A stretch of DNA of 64,000 nt. It comes from Methanofervidicoccus abyssi. Its GTDB lineage: Archaea > AGJL01 > Methanococci > Methanococcales > Methanococcaceae. The stretch lies in assembly GCF_004310395.1 (NCBI RefSeq), contig NZ_BFAX01000001.1:62001-126000 (forward strand), given 5' to 3'. Shown here in pieces: positions 8,530-19,148 of the stretch. The number at the start of each line of letters is the position of its first letter. Position 1 is the first letter of the stretch. Made by a program: the position numbers and the translations under genes. Below the pieces are notes generated by a model that was not told the origin of the DNA, did no database searches, and worked only from the letters and a program-made list of their open reading frames with translations.

Positions 8530-8835
8530 TTATTTTTATTTCTAACGGTATAATATAGTGTTAGGTACAGTTAAAAAATTAAAAAAGTAAGCAATATAAA
8601 ACCTTTAGTTCTCATTAAAGTAACAATCAATGTTAAAAAGTAGAGAGGAAATATAACATTTTTTTATATCTTATTAATAATTTAATATTTTTAATATTTT
8701 ATATAAAATTTTTAATGAGATCTGGATTATTACTTATTTGATTGATATATTACTACTTGGTAGGATGTATGGTTAATATAAAAATAAAATTCTACAAAAA
8801 TAATAAAAACAATAAAATATCCCAAATAATATTAT

Positions 8836-8860
8836 ACACTTTAGATAGTATCTAAAGTGT
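8836..8860. promoter_or_regulatory. Perfect 12-bp inverted repeat (possible operator)
   Basis: ACACTTTAGATA and TATCTAAAGTGT are exact reverse complements separated by one base. The half-site TATCTAAAGT recurs upstream of the small gene at 33560. It lies about 300 bp after hypE and 320 bp before the PHP gene, so it is not at an obvious promoter position. Confidence 0.45.
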
Positions 8861-8954
8861 AACAATTTTTAGCATGGTAGGAAGAAAAATAATTCTTACC
8901 GTAAGTTGTATAATAGCTTCATTCATATGTAAGACTTAAGTTAAATGGGTGTTG

Positions 8955-8980
8955 TACAAACCTGGAGATGTGGGATTTCT
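8955..8980 (+). repeat. Dispersed palindromic element, partial copy
   Basis: CCTGGAGATGTGGGATTTCT aligns with ACTGGAGAAGTAAGTAGGATTTCT at 25404-25439 and shares a 13-nt exact block with 5026-5048. Confidence 0.45.
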
Positions 8981-9182
8981 ATATCCTAAAACTCCTTCAC
9001 TGAAAAGGGGTAGAGAGAAGATTACTCGCTACGAACGTTTCAAACTTTATAAAAAGTAATGGATGATCAGATGTTTGGGTATTTAGGTTTGAGTAATAAG
9101 AATCTAATTTTTCGTAATAATCAACTTTTTATAATCTTATAAAAAAGTAAAATCATTAAATAGAGATAACGGTGAAAATTAA

Positions 9183-9878
9183 ATGAAAGTAGATATGCAT
9201 GTCCATACTATAAAGTCTAGTTGTTCCTTGAACCCCCCAAGATTGTTGAAAAAACTGTGCTCAAAGATGAAAATACTCCCCATGATATGTGATCACAACA
9301 CACTTACAGAGACGGATTTTGGAATACCGGGAGAAGAGATACCTACAGACAGGGGGGAATTCATAGGTCTATTTTTAAATGAAGAGGTAAATGAGAAAGA
9401 TATATTTGAGGCCATGGATAAGGTGAAAGAACAGGGGGGATTGATATACCTGCCTCATCCATTTGATGAAAAGAGGCGTAGATCTCTCTGTAAATACAAC
9501 ATCCTAAACGACAAGGACTTTAAAAGAAGGGTGGATATTGTAGAGGTTTTTAACAGTAGGTGCGAAGATAACAGGCCTAACGAAATGGCCTACAAGTACG
9601 CTAAAATGAACAATATGCTAATGGGTGTAGGGAGTGACTCTCACTTCCCGTGGGAGTTGGGCAATGCATATCTGATAGTTGAAGAATTCGATAGAGATAA
9701 TCCCAAAGAGTTTTTAAAAGTACTTAAGAAAAACAACAGGGATGGTTTTAAATACTATGGAAAATTAGGAAATCCTATAAATATGTTATGTAGTAAACTC
9801 TCAAAGAGAATAAACAACTCAGGCTCCTTGAGACTCCCAAAGTTAAAATTTAACAAGAATATGATAAGATACCTATAG
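9183..9878 (+). CDS. PHP-domain metal-dependent phosphoesterase
   Basis: A 231-residue protein with the PHP fold: N-terminal MHVHT, metal site CDHNTLTE near residue 37, [12 protein letters not shown] in the middle and [13 protein letters not shown] (about 150) near the end. These supply the His/Asp/Glu ligands of a multinuclear metal centre. Family members hydrolyse phosphoesters in nucleotides, histidinol phosphate or polymerase-associated contexts. The substrate here is unknown. It is 13 bp upstream of aspS on the same strand and probably shares its promoter. Confidence 0.85.
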   Translation: MKVDMHVHTIKSSCSLNPPRLLKKLCSKMKILPMICDHNTLTETDFGIPGEEIPTDRGEFIGLFLNEEVNEKDIFEAMDKVKEQGGLIYLPHPFDEKRRRSLCKYNILNDKDFKRRVDIVEVFNSRCEDNRPNEMAYKYAKMNNMLMGVGSDSHFPWELGNAYLIVEEFDRDNPKEFLKVLKKNNRDGFKYYGKLGNPINMLCSKLSKRINNSGSLRLPKLKFNKNMIRYL

Positions 9879-9891
9879 TACGGAGGATAAC

Positions 9892-11220
9892 ATGGATGTT
9901 AAAGTAGATAGTTTAAAGACGTGGAGAAGGACACACTACACAGATGAGATAAAAGGAGAGATGGATGGAGAAGAAGTAACAGTCATGGGATGGATAAATT
10001 CCATAAGAAAGTTAGGTAAGTTGGTGTTTGTAATACTGAGGGACAGAGAGGGGATGATACAGATAGTTATTCCAAAGCAGAAGGTCTCCGAGGAGGTATT
10101 TAAGATCGGGAAATCTCTTGGAAGGGAGGATGTTGTTGCTGTTAAGGGAAAGGTAGTAGCAAACGAGAAAGCTCCTGGAGGATGTGAAATAGTACCGATG
10201 GAGATCAAGGTACTGAGCAAGGCACACTCTCCTCTTCCACTGGATCCGTCAGAGAAAGTACCTGCAGACTTGGATACAAGACTTGACAACAGGTTTTTAG
10301 ATCTTAGAAGGCCCAAGATAACTGCACTCTTTAAAGTAAAATCTGAGATGTTAAAATCTGTAAGGAACACTTTCTACGACGAAGGATTTATAGAGGTTAA
10401 TACACCGAAACTTGTGGCAAGTGCTACAGAGGGAGGTACAGAACTTTTTCCACTATCTTACTTTGAGAAGGAGGCTTTCTTAAGTCAGAGTCCTCAGTTA
10501 TACAAACAGATGCTAATGGCTGCAGGTTTTGACAGAGTATTTGAGATAGGCCCTATATTCAGGGCAGAAGAGCACAATACCAGGAGGCATCTAAATGAAG
10601 CGGTATCTATAGACTGTGAGATGTCCTTTGCAGATGACAGGGATGCCATGGAGATTCTCGAAAAGGTAGTGCATAATACTCTTCTTCATCTAAAAGATCA
10701 CTGTAAGAAAGAACTGGAGATACTAGATGTAGATCTAAAGATACAGGATACTCCATTTCCAAGATTAACATACGACGAAGTCGTTGATATTGTAAATACA
10801 AAAGGAGTGGATATGGAGTGGGGGGAGGACCTTTCAAGGGCTGGGGAGAAGGCGTTAGGGGAATATATGGAAGGGTTCTACTTCATAATTAACTGGCCCA
10901 GAGACATTAGGCCGTTTTACACCTTACCAAAGGAGGAGGATCCAAAACTTTGTAAGGCTTTTGATCTGATGTATAGGGATCTGGAGATTGCCTCAGGTGC
11001 CCAGAGAAATCATATATATGACCTTTTAGTAGATAGCATTAAGAGAATGGGATTGAATCCCGAAAGTTTCGAGAGTTACCTTCAGGCTTTTAAATATGGA
11101 ATGCCCCCTCATGCAGGTTGGGGACTAGGTGCAGAGAGATTTATGATGGTGTTAGGGAGACAGAAAAATATCAGGGAGTGTATTCTCTTCCCAAGAGATA
11201 GACATAGACTTACACCTTAA
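9892..11220 (+). CDS. aspS: Aspartyl-tRNA synthetase (archaeal type)
   Basis: Class II synthetase charging tRNA-Asp; the archaeal form in methanogens often also charges tRNA-Asn for the amidotransferase route. The 442 residues show the N-terminal OB anticodon-binding domain ([23 protein letters not shown]) and the class II catalytic core. Motif 2 is in [20 protein letters not shown] and motif 3 in [21 protein letters not shown]. Length is normal for archaea. GGAGGATAAC precedes the ATG. Whether this enzyme is discriminating cannot be decided from the sequence alone here. Confidence 0.96.
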   Translation: MDVKVDSLKTWRRTHYTDEIKGEMDGEEVTVMGWINSIRKLGKLVFVILRDREGMIQIVIPKQKVSEEVFKIGKSLGREDVVAVKGKVVANEKAPGGCEIVPMEIKVLSKAHSPLPLDPSEKVPADLDTRLDNRFLDLRRPKITALFKVKSEMLKSVRNTFYDEGFIEVNTPKLVASATEGGTELFPLSYFEKEAFLSQSPQLYKQMLMAAGFDRVFEIGPIFRAEEHNTRRHLNEAVSIDCEMSFADDRDAMEILEKVVHNTLLHLKDHCKKELEILDVDLKIQDTPFPRLTYDEVVDIVNTKGVDMEWGEDLSRAGEKALGEYMEGFYFIINWPRDIRPFYTLPKEEDPKLCKAFDLMYRDLEIASGAQRNHIYDLLVDSIKRMGLNPESFESYLQAFKYGMPPHAGWGLGAERFMMVLGRQKNIRECILFPRDRHRLTP

Positions 11221-11432
11221 ATATTGTTTTCCTAACTATAAAAAAGAATAAAAGGAGAAATAAAAGGAGAATAATTTCTATCAGTTTCTTCGATAAATGT
11301 AGACATTTCTATTTTTTATATCATTTTTTTATTTTATACAGTTTTTAATATGGTTAATAATAAATATTAAGAAAATAATCATAAATTGCTTATAATAAAT
11401 AAAATCATAATAAATAAAATTAGGTGAAGATA

Positions 11433-11720
11433 ATGGTATCTAAGGAAGATGTAATAAAAGCTTTAAAGAATGTTATAGATCCTCATATAGGAATAAGTAT
11501 CGTAGATATGGGGTTGGTAAAGAACGTAGAGATAGATGAAGAAAATAACGTATCCTTTGAACTGATACCTACAAATCCTGCGTGTATGAGTGTAATGGGC
11601 ATGGCGTTGGGAGCAAAGGAAGAGGTTAAGAAGATAGATGGGGTAAAAGATGTTAAAGTTGTAGTAAAGGGGCATATAATGGAGGATGATATCAACAAGA
11701 TAATAAACAGCAGCGAGTAA
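11433..11720 (+). CDS. MIP18/DUF59-family Fe-S assembly-type protein
   Basis: A 95-residue protein of the MIP18 (DUF59, SufT/PaaD-like) family: the block VIDPHIGISIVDMGLVKNVEI and the conserved Cys in TNPACMSVMGM are visible. Family members take part in delivery or assembly of Fe-S clusters. ATG 11433 has AGGTGA six bases upstream. A GTG nine bases earlier lies within that site. It is followed 32 bp later by hisS and is likely cotranscribed, although no functional link is obvious. Confidence 0.88.
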   Translation: MVSKEDVIKALKNVIDPHIGISIVDMGLVKNVEIDEENNVSFELIPTNPACMSVMGMALGAKEEVKKIDGVKDVKVVVKGHIMEDDINKIINSSE

Positions 11721-11752
11721 ATATCCTATTTTTCTCTTTTTAAGGTGGAAGG

Positions 11753-13003
11753 ATGTTCAGTAGGCCTAAGGGGACGAGGGATTTTCTACCTGAAGAGATG
11801 AAGAAGAGGAGGATTGTAGAGGAGAAACTTAGGAGAGTTTTTGAGAGTTATAACTTTAAGGAGATACTTACACCTACCTTCGAGAGTTTTCAACTACTAT
11901 CTAAAAAGACGGGGGAGGAGATAAGGAGACAACTCTTTGTATTTAAGGACCATGGAGGTAGGGAGATGGGCCTCAGGCCTGAGATTACTTCTTCCGTTGT
12001 CAGGCTCTATCTAAACGAACTTAAAAATCGCCCTAAACCTCTAAAACTCTACTACTTCACAAACTGTTTTAGATACGAGAATCCTCAGGCTGGGAGATAC
12101 AGGGAGTTTTGGCAGATGGGATGTGAGTTAATAGGTAGTAAGTATTCTATAGCAGATGGGGAAGTTATAAATCTTGCCATGGATGGTTTAGATGCTGTAG
12201 GTTTGGAGTATGAGATCCATATAGGCCACTTAGGAGTGCTTAAAGGTATATTTAAGAAGTTTAACCTTTCAGAAGAGAAGGAGTTGGATATAAGGAGACT
12301 TATAGACAAGGAAGATTACGGGGGACTTAGAGATTATTTGGAGAGTATAGAGTCTTCCCAGGAGTTAAAAGAGACGATATTTACACTCCTGAAATTTAAG
12401 GGAGATAGGGAGATACTGGAAGAGGTAAAGGAGGTGTTGAAGGATTATCCTCTATCACTCCAGGCTCTAGAGAACTTAGAGGAAATATTAGAATTCGTAA
12501 AGAAAGAAGACATAATTATAAATTTCGGGATAGCACGGGGATTGGATTACTATACAGGTATGGTATTTGAGATATATGGGAAGAAAGAGGGAGCTAGACA
12601 GTTATGTGGAGGAGGTAGATACGATAACTTAATAGAACTCTTTGGAGGGGAACCTACACCTGCAGTTGGTTTTGCCTATGGATTTGACAGGATAATGTTG
12701 AATATCCCTGATTTTGAGGTAGAGGAAAATGTTATACTGATAGTACCTGTTAAAAAAGATAAGGACTTACTGAAGAAATCTTTAAAGATTGCAGATGAAC
12801 TTAGGAGAAGGGGGAAGGTTGTAGAAGTGGATCTGATGAACAGGAGGTTGAACAAGGCTCTTAACTACGCTGACACCCTCGGAATTAAGAAGGTTGTAAT
12901 TGTAGGAGAAAGGGAACTGGAGAAAGGGATGGTATTGGTAAAAGATATGGAAAGTGGAGATCAGATAGGTGTGAAGTTGGGAGAATTAGGAGAGTTTGTT
13001 TAA
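11753..13003 (+). CDS. hisS: Histidyl-tRNA synthetase
   Basis: Class II enzyme charging tRNA-His. The 416 residues begin with the typical [15 protein letters not shown]. They include motif 2 ([20 protein letters not shown]), the histidine-specific loops [13 protein letters not shown] and [16 protein letters not shown], motif 3 ([13 protein letters not shown]), and a C-terminal anticodon-binding domain from about residue 325. GGTGGAAGG precedes the ATG. Length is normal for the family. Confidence 0.96.
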   Translation: MFSRPKGTRDFLPEEMKKRRIVEEKLRRVFESYNFKEILTPTFESFQLLSKKTGEEIRRQLFVFKDHGGREMGLRPEITSSVVRLYLNELKNRPKPLKLYYFTNCFRYENPQAGRYREFWQMGCELIGSKYSIADGEVINLAMDGLDAVGLEYEIHIGHLGVLKGIFKKFNLSEEKELDIRRLIDKEDYGGLRDYLESIESSQELKETIFTLLKFKGDREILEEVKEVLKDYPLSLQALENLEEILEFVKKEDIIINFGIARGLDYYTGMVFEIYGKKEGARQLCGGGRYDNLIELFGGEPTPAVGFAYGFDRIMLNIPDFEVEENVILIVPVKKDKDLLKKSLKIADELRRRGKVVEVDLMNRRLNKALNYADTLGIKKVVIVGERELEKGMVLVKDMESGDQIGVKLGELGEFV

Positions 13004-13262
13004 ATATTTATTTCGGATATTTACAGCATTATTTGTTGATTCCATCTTATTAATTTAACCTCGGTTTTATACTGGTTGTATTGGAATCCTTTGTTATGGT
13101 TTGTTATTATTTAGGTAATTAGCAGGTGAATTTAAAAAATCTCTATAAGTTTTTTTGTTCTTTTTTGTTAATTATTATTAATTATCCTGCTAAAATTAAT
13201 TAATATAAAAAAATAAATCTTTATTTTAAAATCCTTTTCTTTATTTTATCTTATTCTATAAT

Positions 13263-14489
13263 TTAAGATTTTATAGTAGTATCTTTTTTTAACAAAACAA
13301 ACACTCTATCATTTTCTCTGGCAATACCTCTGATCTTAACACCAACTCTCTTCCCTCTCTTAGCTACCTTTACAGGTTTATGGTCGATCTCCATAGATTC
13401 AACCTTTTCCTCTATACATCCTGTCTTATTTCCCATTATAATTATAGTGTCCCCAATCCTCAAATCTCCAGTTAATTTAATCTCTGCCACTCCTATCTTC
13501 TTGTAGAAATTCGTTACAACCCCCACTTCAACCTTCCTGTATGGAGAAGCGTTTCCCTCTATCTCATACTGGAAGTCATGTCTATCTATCCTATCTCTAA
13601 AGTAAAAACCTGTATCAAACTCCCTGTTGTAGGATTTAAGAAGTTCCTTTTTAAAGTAAGGTAACTTCTCGTAGTAGGTACCATCTAATACAGCATCTAT
13701 AGCCTCCCTGTAAACTTTCACAGTTCTCATTACATAGTCGGCGTTTTTACTTCTTCCCTCTATTTTAAAACTATCTAACACCTCTATAAGTTCTGGAATA
13801 TGTTCTATCATACAGAGATCCTTAGGAGATAGGAGATATTTCCCCTCACAGATCAACTCATGGATACCGTCGTGGTGCTCATTTATCAACTTCCACCTTC
13901 TTCTACATGGTTGGAGGCAATCCCCACAGTTTGCATTCCTGTTGAATAGGTAGGCACTTAGGAAGCACCTACCACTTATAGCTACACATAGCGCCCCATG
14001 GACAAAACCCTCCAACTCTAAATCTATACCTTCCTCTTTTAACTTCTTCCTTATCTCCCTTATCTGGTTTAAAGTCAACTCTCTGGATAGTATAACCCTT
14101 TTTGCAAACTTGGAGTAGAACTTTGCAGTTATGGAGTTTGTGATATTTGTCTGAACACTTGCATGTACCTTTAAACCGTAATCCCTTGCAAGCATCATAG
14201 CCCCTACATCACTAACTATAACTGCATCTACCTCAGATTCAACTGCAAAGTCTAAAATTTCTTCTAACTTCTTCAGATCTCTCTCGTATATTACGGTATT
14301 TAAACAGAGGTAGATCTTTCTGTTGTTATCGTGGGCTATCTTCACACCCTCCTTCAACTCCTCCCTTGTAAAGTTTTTGGCAGTTATCCTCATGTTGAAC
14401 TCCTTCAATCCACAGTATATCCCATCTGCCCCGTAATCAACTGCAGTCTTAAGACATGTTAGATCCCTTGCAGGAGCCAGTAGTTCCAC
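13263..14489 (-). CDS. U32 family peptidase-like protein
   Basis: The N-terminus ELLAPARDLTCLKTAVDYGADGIY, the motif LEGFVHGALCVAISGRC and the cysteine set NCGDCLQPC (about residues 185-195) are hallmarks of the U32 family. A small beta-barrel C-terminal domain follows (about 310-408). Bacterial relatives act in collagenase-like proteolysis, tRNA/rRNA hydroxylation (TrhP, RlhA) or ubiquinone hydroxylation (UbiU/V), so 'peptidase' may be a misnomer. I chose the GTG at 14489, which gives the family's ELLAPARD start after GGAGGTGATAAAGGTG. It overlaps the ABC-class ATPase gene by 41 nt and is translationally coupled to it in all likelihood. Confidence 0.88.
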   Translation of the reverse strand: MELLAPARDLTCLKTAVDYGADGIYCGLKEFNMRITAKNFTREELKEGVKIAHDNNRKIYLCLNTVIYERDLKKLEEILDFAVESEVDAVIVSDVGAMMLARDYGLKVHASVQTNITNSITAKFYSKFAKRVILSRELTLNQIREIRKKLKEEGIDLELEGFVHGALCVAISGRCFLSAYLFNRNANCGDCLQPCRRRWKLINEHHDGIHELICEGKYLLSPKDLCMIEHIPELIEVLDSFKIEGRSKNADYVMRTVKVYREAIDAVLDGTYYEKLPYFKKELLKSYNREFDTGFYFRDRIDRHDFQYEIEGNASPYRKVEVGVVTNFYKKIGVAEIKLTGDLRIGDTIIIMGNKTGCIEEKVESMEIDHKPVKVAKRGKRVGVKIRGIARENDRVFVLLKKDTTIKS

Positions 14490-15837
14490 CACCTTTATCA
14501 CCTCCTATCCTCTTCAGTTCTCTACTTAACTCTAAGTAATACTTACTCAATTCTTCTCTGAAATACTCTAGATCAAGGTACTTCGCTTCGTGGTCCTCGA
14601 GATAGATAGCCCTATCTGCCAGTGCAGTTAGTAGATCTAAACTACTGGTAGTGATGATGAAGGCAGAGGTTAATTTTTCCCTCTCCTTCATCATAATTTC
14701 TGAGAGAGATTTCACTCCTTCAAACCACTTAGACAGCAAACCACTTACAAGAAGATTCACTGCAGAGTTATCTTCGTCTATAAGGATAACATCTACGCCA
14801 TTAGTCATAGCCCGCTGGATCCTGTAGGCCATAGTCATAGATGTTGAGGCTCTCCCTACGACCTTCTTAGGAGTTCCTTTCAATCCCTTCGGTAGTTTCT
14901 CGAAGAATAGGCTGATATCACAACCTTGCATATCCATAGAGCCTCCCGTAATCTTGGCAAGATCTCTGGTTGTGATTATATACTCCCTCCCATCACCTAG
15001 GAGGTGATCGTCTTGACCACTCTCTATACCTTCAAGTAGTGTAGTCTTCCCCTGGGCATTTCTCCCAGTAATAATGAATATTTCCCTCTTCTTAATACCT
15101 AGTCCTGTAATTACTCTTCCATCATACAACTCCACTTCTACAGGGTTTAACTCTCTAGGAGTTATAAAAGGTACATTTACCCCTTCCTTAGGTCCTGCTA
15201 TTCGAAAGTGTCTTCTTACAGGTGTATAACTCCTGGCAGGCTTAGAGTTGTCCCCTATGAAGGCTACAAGGTCTAGAGTATCTAACCTATTCCTTAGATC
15301 CTTCTGATTAACTATATTGATATTCTCCTTCTTTAGTAGGGAATAAGATATTCTATCTATGTAGTCCTCCAATTCCTGGGAGAGTTCATCTATTTTTCTA
15401 CCAATACTCCTTGGATCCCTCTCAGAGAATATCATCCTTAAAAGTAGATGTATCCTGTTTCCCTCTATGTAATTGTATCTATCTGCCCTCCAGAGGTTAC
15501 TCCCTATATTCATATCACAATTTACTACGGTGAGAGGCTCGTAGAGTTCTCTGTACCTCCTTCCAAGATTTCCTGAAAGTGGAGAAAACTTTCCTTTTTT
15601 CATCTCCTCCTTAATACATTCGATAATCCTGGCGGTACTTCCTTCTAATCCCTTAGAATTTAGATCGATAAGATCTTCCCTTCTGAAAACAAAGGGCAGG
15701 ACTACCTTTACCTTTCCATCTCCCTGATCACTGACGTAAAAGAGTTTATTTTTGTTTGAAGATGTTAAGGCAGATTTGTTTAAATTTGGGTTTTTGATAT
15801 TCTTTACTATCTCTTTTATAAATTCCCAGGTATTCAT
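14449..15837 (-). CDS. Predicted ABC-class ATPase (COG3044-type)
   Basis: A 462-residue P-loop protein with Walker A GRNAQGKTTLLEG (about residue 255), a GGSMDMQGCDISLFF segment, a signature-like RASTSMTMAYRIQRAM and Walker B VDVILIDEDNSAVNLL (about 360). This pattern matches the cytosolic 'ATPase of the ABC class' family (PF09818), which has no transmembrane domain and no established role. The N-terminal half has a KPARSYTPVRRHF stretch and no recognised domain. The C-terminal tail (GGDKGGGTTGSCKGSNMS) lies over the start of the U32 gene and looks like a by-product of the overlap. The pairing suggests a shared function. Confidence 0.75.
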   Translation of the reverse strand: MNTWEFIKEIVKNIKNPNLNKSALTSSNKNKLFYVSDQGDGKVKVVLPFVFRREDLIDLNSKGLEGSTARIIECIKEEMKKGKFSPLSGNLGRRYRELYEPLTVVNCDMNIGSNLWRADRYNYIEGNRIHLLLRMIFSERDPRSIGRKIDELSQELEDYIDRISYSLLKKENINIVNQKDLRNRLDTLDLVAFIGDNSKPARSYTPVRRHFRIAGPKEGVNVPFITPRELNPVEVELYDGRVITGLGIKKREIFIITGRNAQGKTTLLEGIESGQDDHLLGDGREYIITTRDLAKITGGSMDMQGCDISLFFEKLPKGLKGTPKKVVGRASTSMTMAYRIQRAMTNGVDVILIDEDNSAVNLLVSGLLSKWFEGVKSLSEIMMKEREKLTSAFIITTSSLDLLTALADRAIYLEDHEAKYLDLEYFREELSKYYLELSRELKRIGGDKGGGTTGSCKGSNMS

Positions 15838-16379
15838 CTATATCACTATATACTTTTACTTTTCCCCGCATACTAATACTATGTTATATATACAGTCTCC
15901 ACTAAATCTGGAGAAAATGATTATTATAATAAACCATAATCTTAAACAAAAACAAAATGTCTTAAAAACCTTGAGAGTGAATATTAAATCTATATTTATA
16001 TTGATTGCACTTATTAGCAGATTCTCTGTTATATTGTAAGTCTTCAAAAATGTATACTCCCAACTACTATCATTAATTACAGTTTATATCACAATGAACA
16101 TTATCGTCTTATTTCAAACACTTAGAACATTAGAGTGATAAAAGAGTAATAAGTTTTTATTCTCTTTGTTTATTTAGGTGTTTTAAAAATTTTTATTTTT
16201 TGTTTTTTAATTATTCTTTTTATAATTATATAATTAATATTTTTTATTGAGATCTTCGATGATTTATTGTTTAGTATAAATAATTTGTCCAAGACTATAT
16301 ATATTATTAGATTATATCTTCTGAAGAAGCCAAGAATAGTAACAATAAATATAAATGATAAGAAGTAATAATATTATAT
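15838..16379. other. 542-bp AT-rich gene-free region
   Basis: It separates the divergently transcribed ATPase and cbiE genes. A hairpin at 15896-15914 (TCTCCA, 7-nt loop, TGGAGA) lies within 60 bp of the ATPase start. Two open frames of 95 and 63 codons on opposite strands overlap each other and have low-complexity Ile/Phe-rich products, so I do not call them. Otherwise nothing is visible. Confidence 0.6.
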
Positions 16380-17009
16380 ATGAGAGTATATATTGTAGGT
16401 ATAGGACCAGGAAGTAAGGAGTACCTCACATTAAAGGCTGTTGAAACTGTAAAGAACGCTGATATCGTTGTAGGTAGTAAAAGAGCCTTAGAACTCTTCG
16501 ACATTGAGGAAGATAAGTGGTATATCTTATCTAAAAATATTGTAGAGGATTTAAAAAAAGTAATAGAATATGCTAAAAAAGAGAAGAAAAGTGTTGTAAT
16601 ACTATCAACAGGAGATCCTTGTTTTAGCGGATTGTTAAAAACTCTGTTAAAGTACAACATAGTAAATAGAGAAGATATAGAAGTTATTCCTGGTATCTCT
16701 TCTATCCAAGTTGCAGCCTCCAAACTTAAAATCTCCTGGGAGGACTACCACATACTCACTCTCCATGGTAAAGAGGAGAATAGGAAAGTATTGCTGGATC
16801 TTATTAAAGATAATAAAAAGGTGATCTTTTTACCAAATAAAAATCTGAAGGAGGATATAGAGTATCTGATAGAGAACGGTGTAGATGAAAATAAAGAAAT
16901 AGTAATATGTGAAAATTTAACGTATCCAAAGGAGAGGATAATAGAGTGTAAATTAAAAGAAGTCTTACATTTAAATCTATCCTATCTTGTTGTATGTGTA
17001 GTGAAGTAA
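16380..17009 (+). CDS. cbiE: Cobalt-precorrin-7 (C5)-methyltransferase CbiE
   Basis: SAM-dependent tetrapyrrole methylase of the anaerobic cobalamin pathway, needed for the corrinoid of methyl-H4MPT:CoM methyltransferase. The 209 residues show the family motifs: N-terminal VGIGPGSKEYLTLKAVE, the STGDPCFSG loop (about 80), EVIPGISSIQVAASKL (about 105) and a C-terminal IVICENLTYPKERI. The length fits CbiE alone, with no CbiT fused. The ATG lies in very AT-rich sequence with no clear GGTGA. The secreted-protein gene follows 18 bp downstream. Confidence 0.92.
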   Translation: MRVYIVGIGPGSKEYLTLKAVETVKNADIVVGSKRALELFDIEEDKWYILSKNIVEDLKKVIEYAKKEKKSVVILSTGDPCFSGLLKTLLKYNIVNREDIEVIPGISSIQVAASKLKISWEDYHILTLHGKEENRKVLLDLIKDNKKVIFLPNKNLKEDIEYLIENGVDENKEIVICENLTYPKERIIECKLKEVLHLNLSYLVVCVVK

Positions 17010-17027
17010 CAGGAAGAAGGGGTAGTT

Positions 17028-17465
17028 ATGCTTAAACTCTCTAATATCAAATATCTTCTACCTGTTCTCATAATCTTAACTTCTGTACAAGGTATAAATT
17101 TAGTATGTGCTGAAGAGTCCTTTAGTAAGATTGTAGAAGACAGTCCGTACCCAGAGTTTATATATATAGATAAGGAAATACTACCTAAGATCCTCAAAAA
17201 CTATGGTGTTGATATACCTTCCTTTCTCCTTTTCTTTGTAGATGGAGTATATATTAACCTAGAAAATCCTGAAGAAAAAGCTGTTAAGACACCAATATGG
17301 TTCTTAGTAAAGATAGCCAAATCTCTAAATCTACTGGATGAGAATATAAATGCAGAAGGAGGGTTTATATTTATGGACTCTAAATATGTGGGAAAACCTG
17401 AGTATTATATGAAATATGGAAATCCCGCCTGGAGATATAATTATATACTCCAAAGACTACGTTGA
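17028..17465 (+). CDS. Secreted protein of unknown function, N-terminal part (frame likely broken)
   Basis: I do not recognise the family. The first 30 residues form a signal peptide or anchor: a basic start (MLKLSNIKY), a hydrophobic core LLPVLIILTSVQ and then NLVCAEES. The rest looks extracytoplasmic, e.g. YPEFIYIDKEILPKILKN and GVYINLENPEEKAVKTP. The frame ends at TGA 17463 soon after entering sequence that reads better in the +1 frame. The +1 frame continues as the next entry. Skipping one base at about 17427 (CCC-G-CCT) would give one protein of about 244 residues. Confidence 0.6.
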   Translation: MLKLSNIKYLLPVLIILTSVQGINLVCAEESFSKIVEDSPYPEFIYIDKEILPKILKNYGVDIPSFLLFFVDGVYINLENPEEKAVKTPIWFLVKIAKSLNLLDENINAEGGFIFMDSKYVGKPEYYMKYGNPAWRYNYILQRLR

Positions 17466-17760
17466 GATTATCAAATTTGAGAAAGAAGATACTACCCATG
17501 TCAGTATAGTAGTTAAAAAAGAGAGTTTGACAGACACCATGAGAAATGAATATATAATAGGAAAAATGATAGAAAATATAGATAATATAAATGGTATTAA
17601 AGTTAGAGAATCCAACGTCCGAGTTGAAGGAGAGTTAATATTCATCGATATGATAATGGATGCAAATATCTCGGATATAGACAAACTTACAAATATAACA
17701 ATAACAAATATAAATAATAAAATAAAGGGATATGATGGATATACTTCAGTTCTTACCTGA
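17416..17760 (+). CDS. C-terminal part of the same unknown secreted protein (+1 frame)
   Basis: This frame overlaps the previous one by 50 nt and continues with [26 protein letters not shown] and a hydrophilic C-terminal region ([20 protein letters not shown]). It has no good ribosome binding site of its own before the ATG at 17416, and its protein starts inside a beta-rich region. This supports a single original gene broken by a one-base insertion, a sequence error, or a programmed +1 shift. A separate, translationally coupled gene is the other possibility. It overlaps the FUN14 gene start by 29 nt. Confidence 0.5.
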   Translation: MEIPPGDIIIYSKDYVEIIKFEKEDTTHVSIVVKKESLTDTMRNEYIIGKMIENIDNINGIKVRESNVRVEGELIFIDMIMDANISDIDKLTNITITNINNKIKGYDGYTSVLT

Positions 17761-18037
17761 TTTAGGTGTTGGATTTATAAGTGGAGTGGTTGTAGGGTGG
17801 GGAATAAAGGTAGCTTTAAAGATAGTTGCTGCTCTAATAGCCCTCTACTTCTTAAGTTTGCTCTATTTGGCAAAACTAGGTGTGATTACTATAAATAAAG
17901 ATGCACTCTTAGGGTTGTTGGGAAGTGTAGAGAACTCTCTTGTATCCTTTGGAGGTCAGATAGTGGGACTGATTCATTCCCTTTCTCTGGGTACAGGATT
18001 TGTGGCAGGATTTATAGTAGGATTTAAGAAAGGATAA
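17732..18037 (+). CDS. FUN14-family membrane protein
   Basis: A 101-residue integral membrane protein with FUN14 features: a Gly-rich first helix ([20 protein letters not shown]), a second helix ([21 protein letters not shown]) and a C-terminal glycine-patterned helix ending [13 protein letters not shown]. Archaeal FUN14 proteins have no established function; eukaryotic FUNDC1 is a mitophagy receptor. AAGGGAT precedes the ATG ATG pair. It overlaps the preceding secreted-protein frame by 29 nt, so the two may work together at the cytoplasmic membrane. Confidence 0.82.
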   Translation: MMDILQFLPDLGVGFISGVVVGWGIKVALKIVAALIALYFLSLLYLAKLGVITINKDALLGLLGSVENSLVSFGGQIVGLIHSLSLGTGFVAGFIVGFKKG

Positions 18038-18079
18038 ATAGCGTGTATTTCCCTTTGCACTTCTTTTTGATTGTAATTG

Positions 18080-19114
<1,035 letters not shown>

Positions 19115-19148
19115 CTACAGCCTTAGTCTTTTTGATGTGAAGAAGGAT

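Larger units (their letters stand above)
8530..9182. other. 653-bp gene-free region with palindromes
   Basis: No open frame looks coding. The gap contains a short segment (8601-8623) similar to 32297-32318, a perfect interrupted palindrome (8836-8860), a nearby hairpin (8876-8900: GGTAGGAA / TTCTTACC), and a copy of the dispersed element (8955-8980). A GC-richer tract runs on to about 9075. Confidence 0.7.

Noticed and set aside
9061-9075. GGATGATCAGATG as a box C of another C/D RNA.
   Set aside because: The box differs from RTGATGA and no D' or D box follows at suitable spacing.
15752-16047. Frames of 95 and 63 codons on opposite strands near the ATPase start.
   Set aside because: They overlap each other, are low-complexity Ile/Phe/Leu-rich products of AT-rich DNA and lack ribosome binding sites.
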